Below are positions 18,778 to 27,103 of a stretch of DNA of 34,599 nucleotides, in pieces. How positions within the stretch are numbered: position 1 is the first letter of the stretch; every line of letters starts with the position of its first letter. Source of the DNA: Paracoccaceae bacterium (GTDB lineage: Bacteria; Pseudomonadota; Alphaproteobacteria; Rhodobacterales; Rhodobacteraceae); the NCBI GenBank assembly GCA_011389685.1, contig JAABTV010000007.1:1-34599 (forward strand). Direction: 5' to 3'. The translations under genes were made by a program, and so were the position numbers. The notes under the pieces are model-generated. The model was not told the origin of the DNA and searched no databases. It was given only the letters and a program-made list of their open reading frames with translations.

Positions 18778-21438
18778 TCAGAAGTTCAGCGAAACGTCGC
18801 GATGCACCGCGCCACAGGACGCCATGTAAAGCGCCTGCTCCCGGGTCAGTCGGTCCTGCGAGCGAATGCCCAGCGTGCCGCGAATCCCGTCGAGATAGGC
18901 CTGAAGCCCGGGTTCAAGCGCGGCCGCATCGCCGCGCCATGCCTTCTGGCTTTCATATTCCTCCAACGCTTCCTCGTATTTCTCCAGCGCCTTCTCGCCG
19001 TCGAACCGGTTGGGACGCAGCGCACGCCGGGCCGTGCCAAGGGCGGATCGCACGTCTCTTGCCCCTTCCACGTCGCCGAACCTGCTTTCCAGCGCCTCGA
19101 CCGTTTCCATCGCCGAGGGATCGCCCTCCTCAGCGTTCTCGACCACGTCGCGCAACGCGCGCAACTCGCCCTCGAGCGCATCGAATGCCTCGTTGGCATG
19201 AAGAATGCGCAACACCTCGGCCGGTGTCTCCCATGCGCTGTCGGCGTTGCGGCGATACATGTTGCGGGCGTTCTGCTCTGCATCGGTCAGCTCGGCAAAA
19301 CGGTCATGCACCTCTTCCCATTCTTCGGGGATCTGCGCTTGCAGGGCTTCGGCTTCGGCCAGAAGCTCCTCACGCTCCGCTTCGAGACGTGCCCGCAGAG
19401 CGGCCTGCGCCTCGTCCCGCATCCGCCCGGCGCGGATCCGCAGATCCTCGGCCCTCTCGTTGCGCTTGCGGATTTCCTTTTCGATCGCGCGCACTTCGAT
19501 CTGGAACGGACGATAATCGACCGCGGCTTCCTTCACTGCCGCCTCGCTGGCAAAGGCCTTGTCGAGCTCCTCCAACGCCTGGCTGGCGCTTTCGAAACTG
19601 TCGCTCAGATCGCGCTGCATCCGTTGCGGGAGAACCGACAGGTCCAACGCTTCAGCATTGGCGATGACCTGCGCAAGATCGTTGCCGTCGGACAGCTTCT
19701 CGAACGTGTATTCCTCGATGCAATATTGCAGCTTGGGATTCTTCGGCGGCGGCGCCGTATCCGACAGGAACGACATCCGGCTGGGCAGGTAATTCACCAG
19801 CGGCGGATAGGAACCGACAATGCCCAGCGCGATCAACTGCAAGGTGATGAAGGCGATGACTCCTCGGTACATCTGCACGGTCTTCACCGATTGCGGCGCC
19901 ACCCCCCTGAGATAGAACAGCGCAAAGCCGAATGGCGGGGTGAGGAATGATGTCTGGATATTCAGACCGATCATCACGCCCAGCCACACCGCAGAGATAT
20001 TCGCACTCGGATCGGCCAGCAGGATCGGCGCCACGATCGGCACCACCACAACCGCGATTTCGATGAAATCGAGGAAGAAGCCAAGGATGAAGATCACCAG
20101 CATCACGATGATGAACTGCGTCCAGAACCCGCCCGGCAATCCGTTGAGGAACTCTCGGACCAGATCCTCACCGCCGAAGGCGCGGAACGCCGCAGTCAGC
20201 ATCGCCGCGCCCAGCAGAATGATGAAGACAAGGCTTGTGGTCTTGGCGGTTTCGAGCATCACGCCGTGCATGGTGGCTTCGATCTTGAGAACCCGCCAGC
20301 CCGACCAGATCAGCGCCACGAGCAGGAAAACCGCGGCAATCGCGCCCAGCGTGATACCCATGGAGTCCGCCGAGCTCTCGATCGCCTTGACGTTCATGTC
20401 GAAATTGTCGAGCAGCATCGCCAGAACCCCCAGCGATCCCAACGCCATGAGGGCCGGTGTATAAAGGAACCTCGTGCCCTTTGGCGGCAGGCGATACGCC
20501 GCCATGACAAGTGCGCCCGACGCCCCGATCGCCCCGGCCTGGTTCACCGTGGCGACCCCGGTGATGATCGACCCCAGAACCAGGAAAATGAGCGTCAGCG
20601 GCGGGATCAGCGTGAGCGCGACCTGACCCCAGAACCTGCGGTCAAAGTTTTCATCGCTGCGCACCGCCGGGGCTGATTTCGGGTTCAGGATCGCCGAAAT
20701 CAGAATGTAGACCATGTAAAGCAGCACCAGCAGGATACCCGGCACGAAAGCGCCCAGGAACATTTCGCCCGCGCTGGTTGACCCGACGCCAAAGATCGAC
20801 GGCATTGTCAATTCGCCGGTCGCCTCGTTGTAAAGGGTCTTGCGCAATGTAGCGGCCTGATCGGTGGCGCTGGCCAGCTGGTCGGCCAGGATGATCAGCA
20901 CGATCGAGGGCGGAATGATCTGTCCCAGCGTGCCGGACGCGGCAATCGTGCCGGTGGCAAGGCTGGGCGAATATTTGTTGCGCAGCATGGCGGGCAGGCT
21001 GATCAGCCCCATCGCGACAACTGTCGCGCCGACGATCCCGGTCGTTGCCGCCAGAAGTGCGCCCACGAAGACCACCGAAATGCCCAGGCCTCCCGGCACC
21101 GGCCCGAACAGCTTGGCCATGGTGACCAGCAGATCCTCGGCGATCTTCGAGCGTTGCAGCATGATGCCCATGAAGATGAAAAGCGGAATCGCGATCAGCG
21201 TATCGCGCTCGACCTCCCAATAGACCCCGCGCAGGTTCGTCACCCCCGCCGAAAGCCATTGCTGTGGCCCGCCGGAATGGAAATAGGCATCGGTCGATCC
21301 GGTGAAGAGATAGCCCGTTCCGGCCGCCGCCGCGATCGAGATGATCGCCGCCCCCGGCAGCGCGAAAGCGACCGGATAGCCCGAGCCCAGCGCGAAGGCC
21401 ATGAGAAAGACCAGAAGAGCGAGAAAGTAGAGTTCCAC
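18778..21438 (-). CDS. TRAP transporter large permease (DctM) with C-terminal coiled-coil extension
   Basis: 886 residues against about 430-630 for most DctM proteins. Residues 1-550 are the membrane part: many hydrophobic segments, the DctM signatures FIFMGIMLQRS, GATVVAMGLISLPAML, SGTLGQIIPPSIVLII and NIQTSFLTPPFGFALFYLRGVAP. From about 560 the sequence becomes soluble and highly charged; 600-830 is rich in Glu, Arg, Ala and Leu with heptad-like spacing (EIRKRNERAEDLRIRAGRM, LEAEREELLAEAEALQAQI), so a long cytoplasmic or periplasmic coiled coil is likely. The start is GTG with GGAAGG eight bases upstream. It is the sodium-driven translocating subunit. The tail is continuous in frame and shows no sign of being a separate gene. 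Confidence 0.92.
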   Translation of the reverse strand: MELYFLALLVFLMAFALGSGYPVAFALPGAAIISIAAAAGTGYLFTGSTDAYFHSGGPQQWLSAGVTNLRGVYWEVERDTLIAIPLFIFMGIMLQRSKIAEDLLVTMAKLFGPVPGGLGISVVFVGALLAATTGIVGATVVAMGLISLPAMLRNKYSPSLATGTIAASGTLGQIIPPSIVLIILADQLASATDQAATLRKTLYNEATGELTMPSIFGVGSTSAGEMFLGAFVPGILLVLLYMVYILISAILNPKSAPAVRSDENFDRRFWGQVALTLIPPLTLIFLVLGSIITGVATVNQAGAIGASGALVMAAYRLPPKGTRFLYTPALMALGSLGVLAMLLDNFDMNVKAIESSADSMGITLGAIAAVFLLVALIWSGWRVLKIEATMHGVMLETAKTTSLVFIILLGAAMLTAAFRAFGGEDLVREFLNGLPGGFWTQFIIVMLVIFILGFFLDFIEIAVVVVPIVAPILLADPSANISAVWLGVMIGLNIQTSFLTPPFGFALFYLRGVAPQSVKTVQMYRGVIAFITLQLIALGIVGSYPPLVNYLPSRMSFLSDTAPPPKNPKLQYCIEEYTFEKLSDGNDLAQVIANAEALDLSVLPQRMQRDLSDSFESASQALEELDKAFASEAAVKEAAVDYRPFQIEVRAIEKEIRKRNERAEDLRIRAGRMRDEAQAALRARLEAEREELLAEAEALQAQIPEEWEEVHDRFAELTDAEQNARNMYRRNADSAWETPAEVLRILHANEAFDALEGELRALRDVVENAEEGDPSAMETVEALESRFGDVEGARDVRSALGTARRALRPNRFDGEKALEKYEEALEEYESQKAWRGDAAALEPGLQAYLDGIRGTLGIRSQDRLTREQALYMASCGAVHRDVSLNF

Positions 21439-21453
21439 AGTGTCTGCCTTCCG

Positions 21454-22449
21454 TTAATGCGCGATCGGCGCGGCTTCGCGGCGCCCGGGTTCATCCCGCC
21501 AGTCGGCGACGGACTCGAAGAAATAGCTGATGAACTGGATCAGCATGGTGATCGCGAAGATACCGAGGAACATCGCCATCTGGTATTTGACGAACATTCC
21601 GCTGGTCCCGGATTGCGAAACCTCGAAATTCGAAAACGGCGAGTTGATGATCGACGTCGTGCCATTGAAGCCGATGTAAAGGATCACCCAGGCCGTCGAC
21701 AGCCCCAGGAAGATCGTGCCCCAGGCGTTGAAGAAGCCCCGCCGGGTCTGCGCGAACCCGGCATAGAGCACATCGACGCGCACATGGCCATCCTCGAACA
21801 GGGTATAGGCGCTCGCGAACAGGAACAGCGCCGCATACCAATAGCGCACCAGATCGCCCATGAAGGCCTGTTCATAGGAAAACACGAAGCGCGAGACCAC
21901 GATGCCCAGCTCGGCCACGACGATCATCAGGGTCAGCCATGAAAAACCCAGCGTCCGCGAGAACAGCGCGATCACGAAGCCCGCGACGATCAGGGGATAG
22001 TGAACATAGCTTCCGACCCAGGACGGCCTGGTAAAGTTACGCGCGAATTCATCGCCGACAAACACGCCCAGCAGGTTCTCGACCCGCAGGAAGGAAACCG
22101 TCAGATCCGCCACACCGACCAGAAGAACGCACCAGAACAGCGCCCGGATCAGGTAGACGTTGAAGCCATGCACGCGCAGCGCCTCCCAGCGCAGGGAATT
22201 ATTGCGCGTCGACAGGACATAGGCCCAGCTTGCAATGAAAAACACCGAGTAGATCAAGACATTGAGCCATACGCCGTCGCCACCTGCGCCGTTCCACAAC
22301 ACCGCCACGCCGGGATAGTCGAACCAGACCACCAGCAGGTTGTTGACAAGAAACGCCGCCAGCGCCGCCAGCATCGACCATCCGAAAAGCCGCGCCACAA
22401 GCGCAGGCCGCCCGACCCGCGGAATCTCGTTTGTCCTAGCCTTGACCAT
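21454..22449 (-). CDS. TRAP transporter small permease (DctQ), enlarged
   Basis: 331 residues, about twice the usual 160-200 for DctQ. The C-terminal half (about 165-315) is the DctQ domain with four membrane helices and the signature FEDGHVRVDVLYAGF. The N-terminal half adds about four further helices (24-42, 62-81, 100-120, 148-164). ATG at 22449 is preceded by AGGGGAGGGG; longer readings extend into the terminator region. It ends 15 bp before the GTG of the large permease. DctQ associates with DctM in the inner membrane and is required for transport. Confidence 0.9.
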   Translation of the reverse strand: MVKARTNEIPRVGRPALVARLFGWSMLAALAAFLVNNLLVVWFDYPGVAVLWNGAGGDGVWLNVLIYSVFFIASWAYVLSTRNNSLRWEALRVHGFNVYLIRALFWCVLLVGVADLTVSFLRVENLLGVFVGDEFARNFTRPSWVGSYVHYPLIVAGFVIALFSRTLGFSWLTLMIVVAELGIVVSRFVFSYEQAFMGDLVRYWYAALFLFASAYTLFEDGHVRVDVLYAGFAQTRRGFFNAWGTIFLGLSTAWVILYIGFNGTTSIINSPFSNFEVSQSGTSGMFVKYQMAMFLGIFAITMLIQFISYFFESVADWRDEPGRREAAPIAH

Positions 22450-22510
22450 TGATCCCCTCCCCTTGGGATTGGTGCCCGATGTCGGCGCGGCCTGGCCTGC
22501 CAACCCATTG

Positions 22511-22538
22511 AAAAAGAGTGGGGCCAAAGCCCCACTCC
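22511..22538 (-). terminator. Intrinsic terminator inside the TRAP operon
   Basis: On the minus strand a perfect 9-bp stem (GAGTGGGGC / GCCCCACTC, 22537-22529 with 22524-22516) around a 4-base loop is followed directly by TTTTT (22515-22511). It lies between the binding-protein gene and dctQ, so most transcripts should stop after the binding protein, giving an excess of that subunit over the permeases. Confidence 0.85.
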
Positions 22539-22562
22539 AATCTCATATCAGTCGGGTCGGGA

Positions 22563-23648
22563 TCAGCCCAGCCCCAGAACGCGGTTGCGCTGGTTTACGA
22601 AGGTGATCTCGAACTGCGCCATCATGTTGCCGATCTCGCGCAGGTTCAACTGGAACGCATCGTCGATCTTTGTCGCCAATGCCGAATGGTCGCGGACTTC
22701 CTCGAACACTTCCGCGGCAGCTTCACCAAAGCCGTCCCAGACGTCGTCGTTGAAGTTGCGCACCTGCACACCCTGCTCGTCGACGAGCCTTTGCAGGTAT
22801 TCACCGTTCAGCGCCTGCGCTTCCTCATAGGAATTGGCATGCTCTTCCAGGCAGGCCGCCTCGATCACGGCTTTCTCCCAGTCGTTCAAGCCATCATACC
22901 ACGCCCGGTTCATGCCAAAGCCAAGGCCACCGCCCGGCTCGTGCATCCCGCCGGTGTAATAGTACTGGGCCGCCTCGTAGAACTTCATGAAGTAATCGTT
23001 GTAGGGTCCGACCCACTCGGTCGCGTCAACGGCACCCGAAACGAGGTTTTCATAGATCTGACCACCCGGGAGCGACACGGTGGAGCCACCCATTTTCGAG
23101 ATGACCTGACCACCGAGACCCGGAATCCGCATCTTGAGGCCGCGGAAATCGTCGGGGCTTTCGATTTCCTTGTTGAACCAGCCACCGGCCTGCGTGCCGG
23201 TCGCGCCGCAGGGCAGCGCCTTGAGGCCGAATTCGCCCGACAGCTCGTCCCAGAGCGCCTGGCCGCCGCGATACTTGATCCACGCGTTCCATTCGACCGT
23301 GGTCATGCCGAACGGCACCGAGGTGAAATAGGCAAAGGCCGGGTGCTTGCCGACCCAGTAGTAATCGGCGGCCACATAGGCCTGGCTGTTGCCGCTGGCC
23401 ACTTCGTCGAACACGTCGAACGCGCCCACGCGCTCGCCCGCCGCGAAATACTCCACGTTGAACGCACCATCCGAAAGCTCGGCAATCCGCGCCGCCAGGC
23501 GCTGGGCCGAGGTGCCCAGACCGGGGAAATCCCGCGGCCAGGTCGACACGATGGTCAGTTGCTTGGCGCCCTGCGCCAGGGCCGGTGTGGCCAGCGCGGT
23601 TGCTCCGGCACCAAGCGCGGCACCCTTCAAAAACTTACGACGTTCCAT
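22563..23648 (-). CDS. TRAP transporter solute-binding protein (TakP-like)
   Basis: 361 residues. The N-terminus is a twin-arginine-type signal (MERRKFLKGAALGAGATALA ... AQ), so export may go through Tat to the periplasm. The mature part follows the TakP/DctP6 layout: GTQAGGWF (Gln153), LKMRIPG (Arg174, the substrate carboxylate-binding arginine), and AVDATEWVGPYND (Glu211, Trp212). In TakP (2-oxoacid TRAP transporter) these positions bind a 2-oxoacid with a metal ion, so an organic acid such as a 2-oxo or branched carboxylate is the likely ligand (inference). GGAGGAG lies close upstream of the ATG. It is the first gene of the operon. Confidence 0.93.
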   Translation of the reverse strand: MERRKFLKGAALGAGATALATPALAQGAKQLTIVSTWPRDFPGLGTSAQRLAARIAELSDGAFNVEYFAAGERVGAFDVFDEVASGNSQAYVAADYYWVGKHPAFAYFTSVPFGMTTVEWNAWIKYRGGQALWDELSGEFGLKALPCGATGTQAGGWFNKEIESPDDFRGLKMRIPGLGGQVISKMGGSTVSLPGGQIYENLVSGAVDATEWVGPYNDYFMKFYEAAQYYYTGGMHEPGGGLGFGMNRAWYDGLNDWEKAVIEAACLEEHANSYEEAQALNGEYLQRLVDEQGVQVRNFNDDVWDGFGEAAAEVFEEVRDHSALATKIDDAFQLNLREIGNMMAQFEITFVNQRNRVLGLG

Positions 23649-23722
23649 ATTTCTCCTCCAAGTTGTCGTTTTCTTTATCGTTCGCAGAGCCATGGTAAAC
23701 CCGGCTCATTCTCCTGCGTCAA

Positions 23723-23750
23723 TTACTAAGCAAGTCGATTACGAAAACAA
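23723..23750 (-). promoter_or_regulatory. Possible promoter of the TRAP operon
   Basis: Minus strand: TTGTTT (23750-23745), 16-base spacer, TAGTAA (23728-23723), ending 74 bases before the binding-protein ATG. Matches to consensus are moderate, but this is the only AT-rich stretch in the gap. Confidence 0.35.
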
Positions 23751-23765
23751 ACAGTTTTTTCCACA

Positions 23766-23788
23766 TCTGGTAATGTTATCTTACCAGA
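23766..23788. promoter_or_regulatory. Perfect palindrome upstream of the TRAP operon, candidate operator
   Basis: TCTGGTAA (23766-23773) and TTACCAGA (23781-23788) are exact inverted repeats separated by seven bases. GGT...ACC half-sites of this type are typical of GntR/FadR-family operators. It lies 16 bases upstream of the proposed -35 hexamer. No regulator gene lies in the window. Confidence 0.55.
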
Positions 23789-23900
23789 GGTCGCAACTGG
23801 ATTCAGCACATGCACCTGCCTGCATGGGGCACTCGCCCTTAGGCTGCACTTCCATTGCCGCATTCGCGCATCAGCCCATCGATTCGACCGTGATGCGGCC

Positions 23901-24437
23901 TCACCCGGTCCGACCATGGCCATTCTGCGCCTCATCCGGCGCGACATCGAACGCCCAGTTCAGTTGCTCATCGGTCTCGATCGCACAATGACGCAATCCG
24001 CGCAGACGTTTGAGCGCGGCCTGCCGGTCCTCGCCGCATTCCACCATCAACCGCAGCGCCACCATGCCCGAACGCCCGCACCCCCCCTTGCAATGCACGA
24101 TCACCCGACCGCCCCCCTTGAGGGCGGCGCGCACGGCCCGGCTCGCCTCGGGCCAGATGGCATCGACCTCGGACCCCGGCATCGCGAAATCGCGCACCGG
24201 CAGATGAAACCAGCGGCTCGCCATGGCCTGGATATCCGACCCCAGGTTCGGGGCCCCGACCTCGGCCAGTTCCGCGTTCGTCACCATCGTGAGAACGATC
24301 CCCGGCTGCCATTCCCGAAACAGGCCCAGGTCGCCAGCATAATCGCCGCCCAGACCCGGAAGCGACGTCATGGCCAAGGTGCCGCCGCCGACCGGCAAGG
24401 CATAGACGACCAGTCCCGGCCGCGATTCGCCGGTCAT
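23901..24437 (-). CDS. Dual-specificity/tyrosine phosphatase-like protein
   Basis: 178 residues with the cysteine-phosphatase P-loop VHCKGGCGRSG: His115, nucleophile Cys116, Arg122, Ser123. Asp83 in the preceding VRDF loop is well placed as general acid. The length and layout fit small prokaryotic DSP/PTP-like phosphatases with a single catalytic domain. ATG at 24437 was taken because the domain begins there (GLVVYALPVGGGTLAM); upstream sequence is not domain-like. The ligand (phosphotyrosine, phosphoserine or a small phosphorylated metabolite) is unknown. It is divergent from dnaX. Confidence 0.82.
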   Translation of the reverse strand: MTGESRPGLVVYALPVGGGTLAMTSLPGLGGDYAGDLGLFREWQPGIVLTMVTNAELAEVGAPNLGSDIQAMASRWFHLPVRDFAMPGSEVDAIWPEASRAVRAALKGGGRVIVHCKGGCGRSGMVALRLMVECGEDRQAALKRLRGLRHCAIETDEQLNWAFDVAPDEAQNGHGRTG

Positions 24438-24798
24438 GTCACCACCACATTGCACGGCCCGCACAGGCAAGCCCGCCATCCATCGCCACTTCCGGTGCGG
24501 GCATCGAAAGCGGCAGGCGTGTCTCCTCCAATGCCCACAGTTCCATGCCGCATGACACTCCCCCAAGCTAATGCGCTGACCCCGAGATTGCCCCGATCCG
24601 CCCGGCTTTGCCAAGAAAACCCGTGCCGCGCGCGGTCAAATCAGGCGAGTGTTGCGACAAAGACCTGCCCCGGGCCCCCCGGCACGGCCACCGCCCGGCG
24701 GGTCGCCCGGTTCCTCCCGCCATTCCGCCATGGACGCGCCGCCCCGCCCGGCCTAGGTTGGGCCGAGCGTAAACAATCACCCGAATCCCGGCACATCC
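24438..24798. other. 361-bp gap between phosphatase gene and dnaX
   Basis: No recognised gene. On the minus strand a 39-codon frame (ATG 24553) ends in a TGA overlapping the phosphatase ATG, and a 35-codon frame starting at 24546 ends just before it; neither has recognisable content. I looked for an SRP RNA, which lies upstream of dnaX in some bacteria, and did not find its conserved core. The dnaX promoter must lie here but no good hexamers are visible. Confidence 0.5.
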
Positions 24799-26571
24799 AT
24801 GACCGAAACCTCCAGCAAGGGCTATCAGGTTCTCGCCCGCAAATACCGCCCCGAGACCTTTGCCGACCTCGTCGGTCAGGATGCGATGGTGCGCACGCTC
24901 AAGAACGCGTTTCTGGCCGACCGCATCGCGCAGGCCTTCATCATGACCGGCATCCGCGGCACCGGCAAGACCACCACCGCGCGGATCATCGCCAAGGGCA
25001 TGAACTGCGTCGGGACGTACGGCACCGGCGGGCCGACGACCGACCCTTGCGGCGTATGCGAGCATTGCACCGCCATCATGGAGGGGCGGCATGTCGACGT
25101 GATGGAGATGGACGCAGCCTCGCGCACCGGCGTCGGCGACATCCGCGAGATCATCGAGAGCGTCCACTACCGCGCCGCATCGGCCCGCTACAAGATCTAC
25201 ATCATCGACGAGGTGCACATGCTCAGCACCTCCGCCTTCAACGCGCTTCTCAAGACCCTCGAAGAGCCGCCCGAGCATGTGAAATTCATCTTCGCCACCA
25301 CCGAGATCCGCAAGGTGCCGGTCACGGTCCTGTCGCGCTGTCAACGGTTCGACCTGCGCCGCATCGAACCCGAAGACATGATCGCCATGCTGCGCCGGAT
25401 CGCCACCGCCGAAGGTGCCGCGATCGCCGATGACGCGCTGGCCCTCATCACCCGCGCCGCCGAAGGCTCGGCCCGCGATGCCACATCGCTGCTCGATCAG
25501 GCGATCAGCCATGGCGCGGGCGAGACCACGGCGACACAGATCCGCGCCATGCTCGGGCTGGCCGATCGGGGCCGGGTGCTCGACCTTTTCGACATGATCA
25601 TGAAGGGTGACGCCGCCGGCGCGATGGCCGAGCTCTCGGCCGAATATGCCGAAGGCGCCGACCCGCTGGCCGTGCTGCGCGACCTGGCCGAGATCACGCA
25701 TTGGGTCTCGGTGGTCAAGATCACGCCCGGTGCCGCCGAAGACCCCACCATCTCGCCCGACGAACGCAGCCGCGGCCAGGCGATGGCGCAAACATTGCCA
25801 CTGAGGGTGCTGGCACGGATGTGGCAGATGCTGCTCAAGGCGCTGGACGAGGTGGCCCAGGCCCCCAACGCGATGATGGCGGCCGAGATGGCGATCATCC
25901 GGCTGACTCATGTGGCCGACCTGCCCACGCCCGAGGATCTGGTCAAACGGCTGGGCAATGAAACCCCGCCACCGCCGCCACCCTCGGGCGGCGCTCCCCT
26001 GCCGCAGGGCGCCGGCGGTGGCAACGGGCAGGCCAACGCGCCGCTGTCCCAGGGCCGATCAACATCCGGCCAATCGACATCAGGCCGGTCCGGCGGCCCC
26101 TCCGCCGCGCTGGCGCAGGATGCGGCGCAGGCGCTGGCCCGATATCCGACCTTCGACCACGTGCTCGAACTCATCCGCGCCAATCGCGATGGCAAGCTGC
26201 TGATGGATGTCGAGGCCGATCTGCGCCTGGTCAGCTATCAGCCCGGACGCATCACCTTCCAGCCCACACCCGACGCGCCCGCGGACCTTGCCTCGCGTCT
26301 CGGGGCGGCGCTGCAACGATGGACCGGGAACCGCTGGGCCGTGACCGTCACCTCCGAAGGCGGCGCCCCTTCGATCGTCGAGACCCGCAACGCCGAGAAA
26401 ACATCGCGCGAAAGCGAGGCCCGCGATCACCCGCTTGTCCAGGCCGTATTCGATGCCTTCCCGAACGCAAGGATCCTCGACATCAAGACCCGTCAGGACA
26501 TCACCGCCGAAGCCCGGGCCGAGGCGCTGCCCGAGGTCGAGGAGGAATGGGACCCGTTCGAGGAGGAATGA
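24799..26571 (+). CDS. dnaX: DNA polymerase III subunit gamma/tau
   Basis: 590 residues. AAA+ clamp-loader core: GIRGTGKTT Walker A at 51-59, four zinc-binding cysteines at 70, 84, 87 and 90, Walker B IIDEVH at 135-140, sensor 1 in FIFATTE (164-170), arginine finger SRC at 179-181. The middle contains a proline/glycine-rich linker (about 388-440). The C-terminal domain ends in the acidic WDPFEEE typical of alphaproteobacterial tau. It loads the beta clamp and ties the polymerases to the helicase. No A-rich slippery frameshift site was seen. The ybaB-recR pair that often follows dnaX is absent; a membrane protein overlaps its end instead. Confidence 0.97.
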   Translation: MTETSSKGYQVLARKYRPETFADLVGQDAMVRTLKNAFLADRIAQAFIMTGIRGTGKTTTARIIAKGMNCVGTYGTGGPTTDPCGVCEHCTAIMEGRHVDVMEMDAASRTGVGDIREIIESVHYRAASARYKIYIIDEVHMLSTSAFNALLKTLEEPPEHVKFIFATTEIRKVPVTVLSRCQRFDLRRIEPEDMIAMLRRIATAEGAAIADDALALITRAAEGSARDATSLLDQAISHGAGETTATQIRAMLGLADRGRVLDLFDMIMKGDAAGAMAELSAEYAEGADPLAVLRDLAEITHWVSVVKITPGAAEDPTISPDERSRGQAMAQTLPLRVLARMWQMLLKALDEVAQAPNAMMAAEMAIIRLTHVADLPTPEDLVKRLGNETPPPPPPSGGAPLPQGAGGGNGQANAPLSQGRSTSGQSTSGRSGGPSAALAQDAAQALARYPTFDHVLELIRANRDGKLLMDVEADLRLVSYQPGRITFQPTPDAPADLASRLGAALQRWTGNRWAVTVTSEGGAPSIVETRNAEKTSRESEARDHPLVQAVFDAFPNARILDIKTRQDITAEARAEALPEVEEEWDPFEEE

Positions 26572-27005
26572 CCCTGACCCGCTTGCACCACCAACGCGGC
26601 CTTGCGCTCGCAGGTCTGCTGCTGGTCCTGCCCGTCACCGCACGGGCCGCCGGGGTCTGTGAAACCGAACGCCCCGAATGGTCGCCCGCCGATGGGCCGA
26701 TGACCGGGCTGGACGAGCTGTTTCACATCGCCACCACCCTGCCGGGGCTGGGCATCATCGGCGCCTTCACGCTGGCGCTGCTGGGCGGGCGGGTGATCTA
26801 CTTTGCCGTGGCCGCGCTGTTTTCCGGCATCGTCGCGCTGGGCCTCTGGTACGAAAGCCGGATCGACCCCACCGGGCTGCACGCCGCGGCCCGCGACGCC
26901 GGCTGCGTCGGCGATTACGATCCCGCCATCTGGGTTCTAGCCGTGCTCTGCCTCGTCGCTCTGGGCGCTCTGCTCCGGCTGCGGCTGCGCCCACCGCCAA
27001 CCTGA
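26568..27005 (+). CDS. Small exported membrane protein coupled to dnaX
   Basis: 145 residues: a probable signal peptide or first helix (about 11-28, ending TARAA), then three hydrophobic segments (56-74, 76-94, 119-138). Cys31 and Cys113 flank the central helices on the likely outer side. AGGAGG lies right before the ATG, which overlaps the dnaX stop (ATGA). A second, equally good AGGAGG-ATG pair lies 21 bases upstream (26547) in the same frame and would add seven residues. The family is not recognised. It may be made in step with dnaX. Confidence 0.65.
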   Translation: MTLTRLHHQRGLALAGLLLVLPVTARAAGVCETERPEWSPADGPMTGLDELFHIATTLPGLGIIGAFTLALLGGRVIYFAVAALFSGIVALGLWYESRIDPTGLHAAARDAGCVGDYDPAIWVLAVLCLVALGALLRLRLRPPPT

Positions 27006-27030
27006 CAGGCCGGCCCCGGCACGCACCGCA

Positions 27031-27064
27031 CCGTGCGCCGGGCACCAAGCCCCCCGGCGCACGG
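27031..27064 (+). terminator. Perfect 12-bp hairpin after the dnaX-coupled gene
   Basis: CCGTGCGCCGGG (27031-27042) and CCCGGCGCACGG (27053-27064) pair perfectly around ten bases, 26 bp after the stop. There is no T run. It is the likely end of the dnaX transcript. Confidence 0.5.
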
Positions 27065-27103
27065 GGGCGGGCGGGTGGGCCGTGTGCCGGGGGGCGGCGC
27101 AGG

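Noticed and set aside
16237..19950. Very long open frames opposite or across real genes (also 5689-7830, 12561-14558 and 27671-29926 on the plus strand)
   Set aside because: They are antisense or out-of-frame to genes with strong family motifs, and their translations are arginine-, histidine- and proline-rich low-complexity sequence typical of GC-rich shadow frames.
24434..24553. 39-codon minus-strand frame overlapping the phosphatase start
   Set aside because: ATGA overlap is suggestive, but the sequence has no recognisable domain, poor spacing to its ribosome binding site and a competing frame beside it.
24438..24798. SRP RNA gene upstream of dnaX
   Set aside because: The conserved GGAAGGAAGCAGCC-type core is absent on both strands.
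24799..26571. Programmed frameshift in dnaX producing a short gamma form
   Set aside because: No A-rich slippery heptamer followed by a stem-loop was seen.
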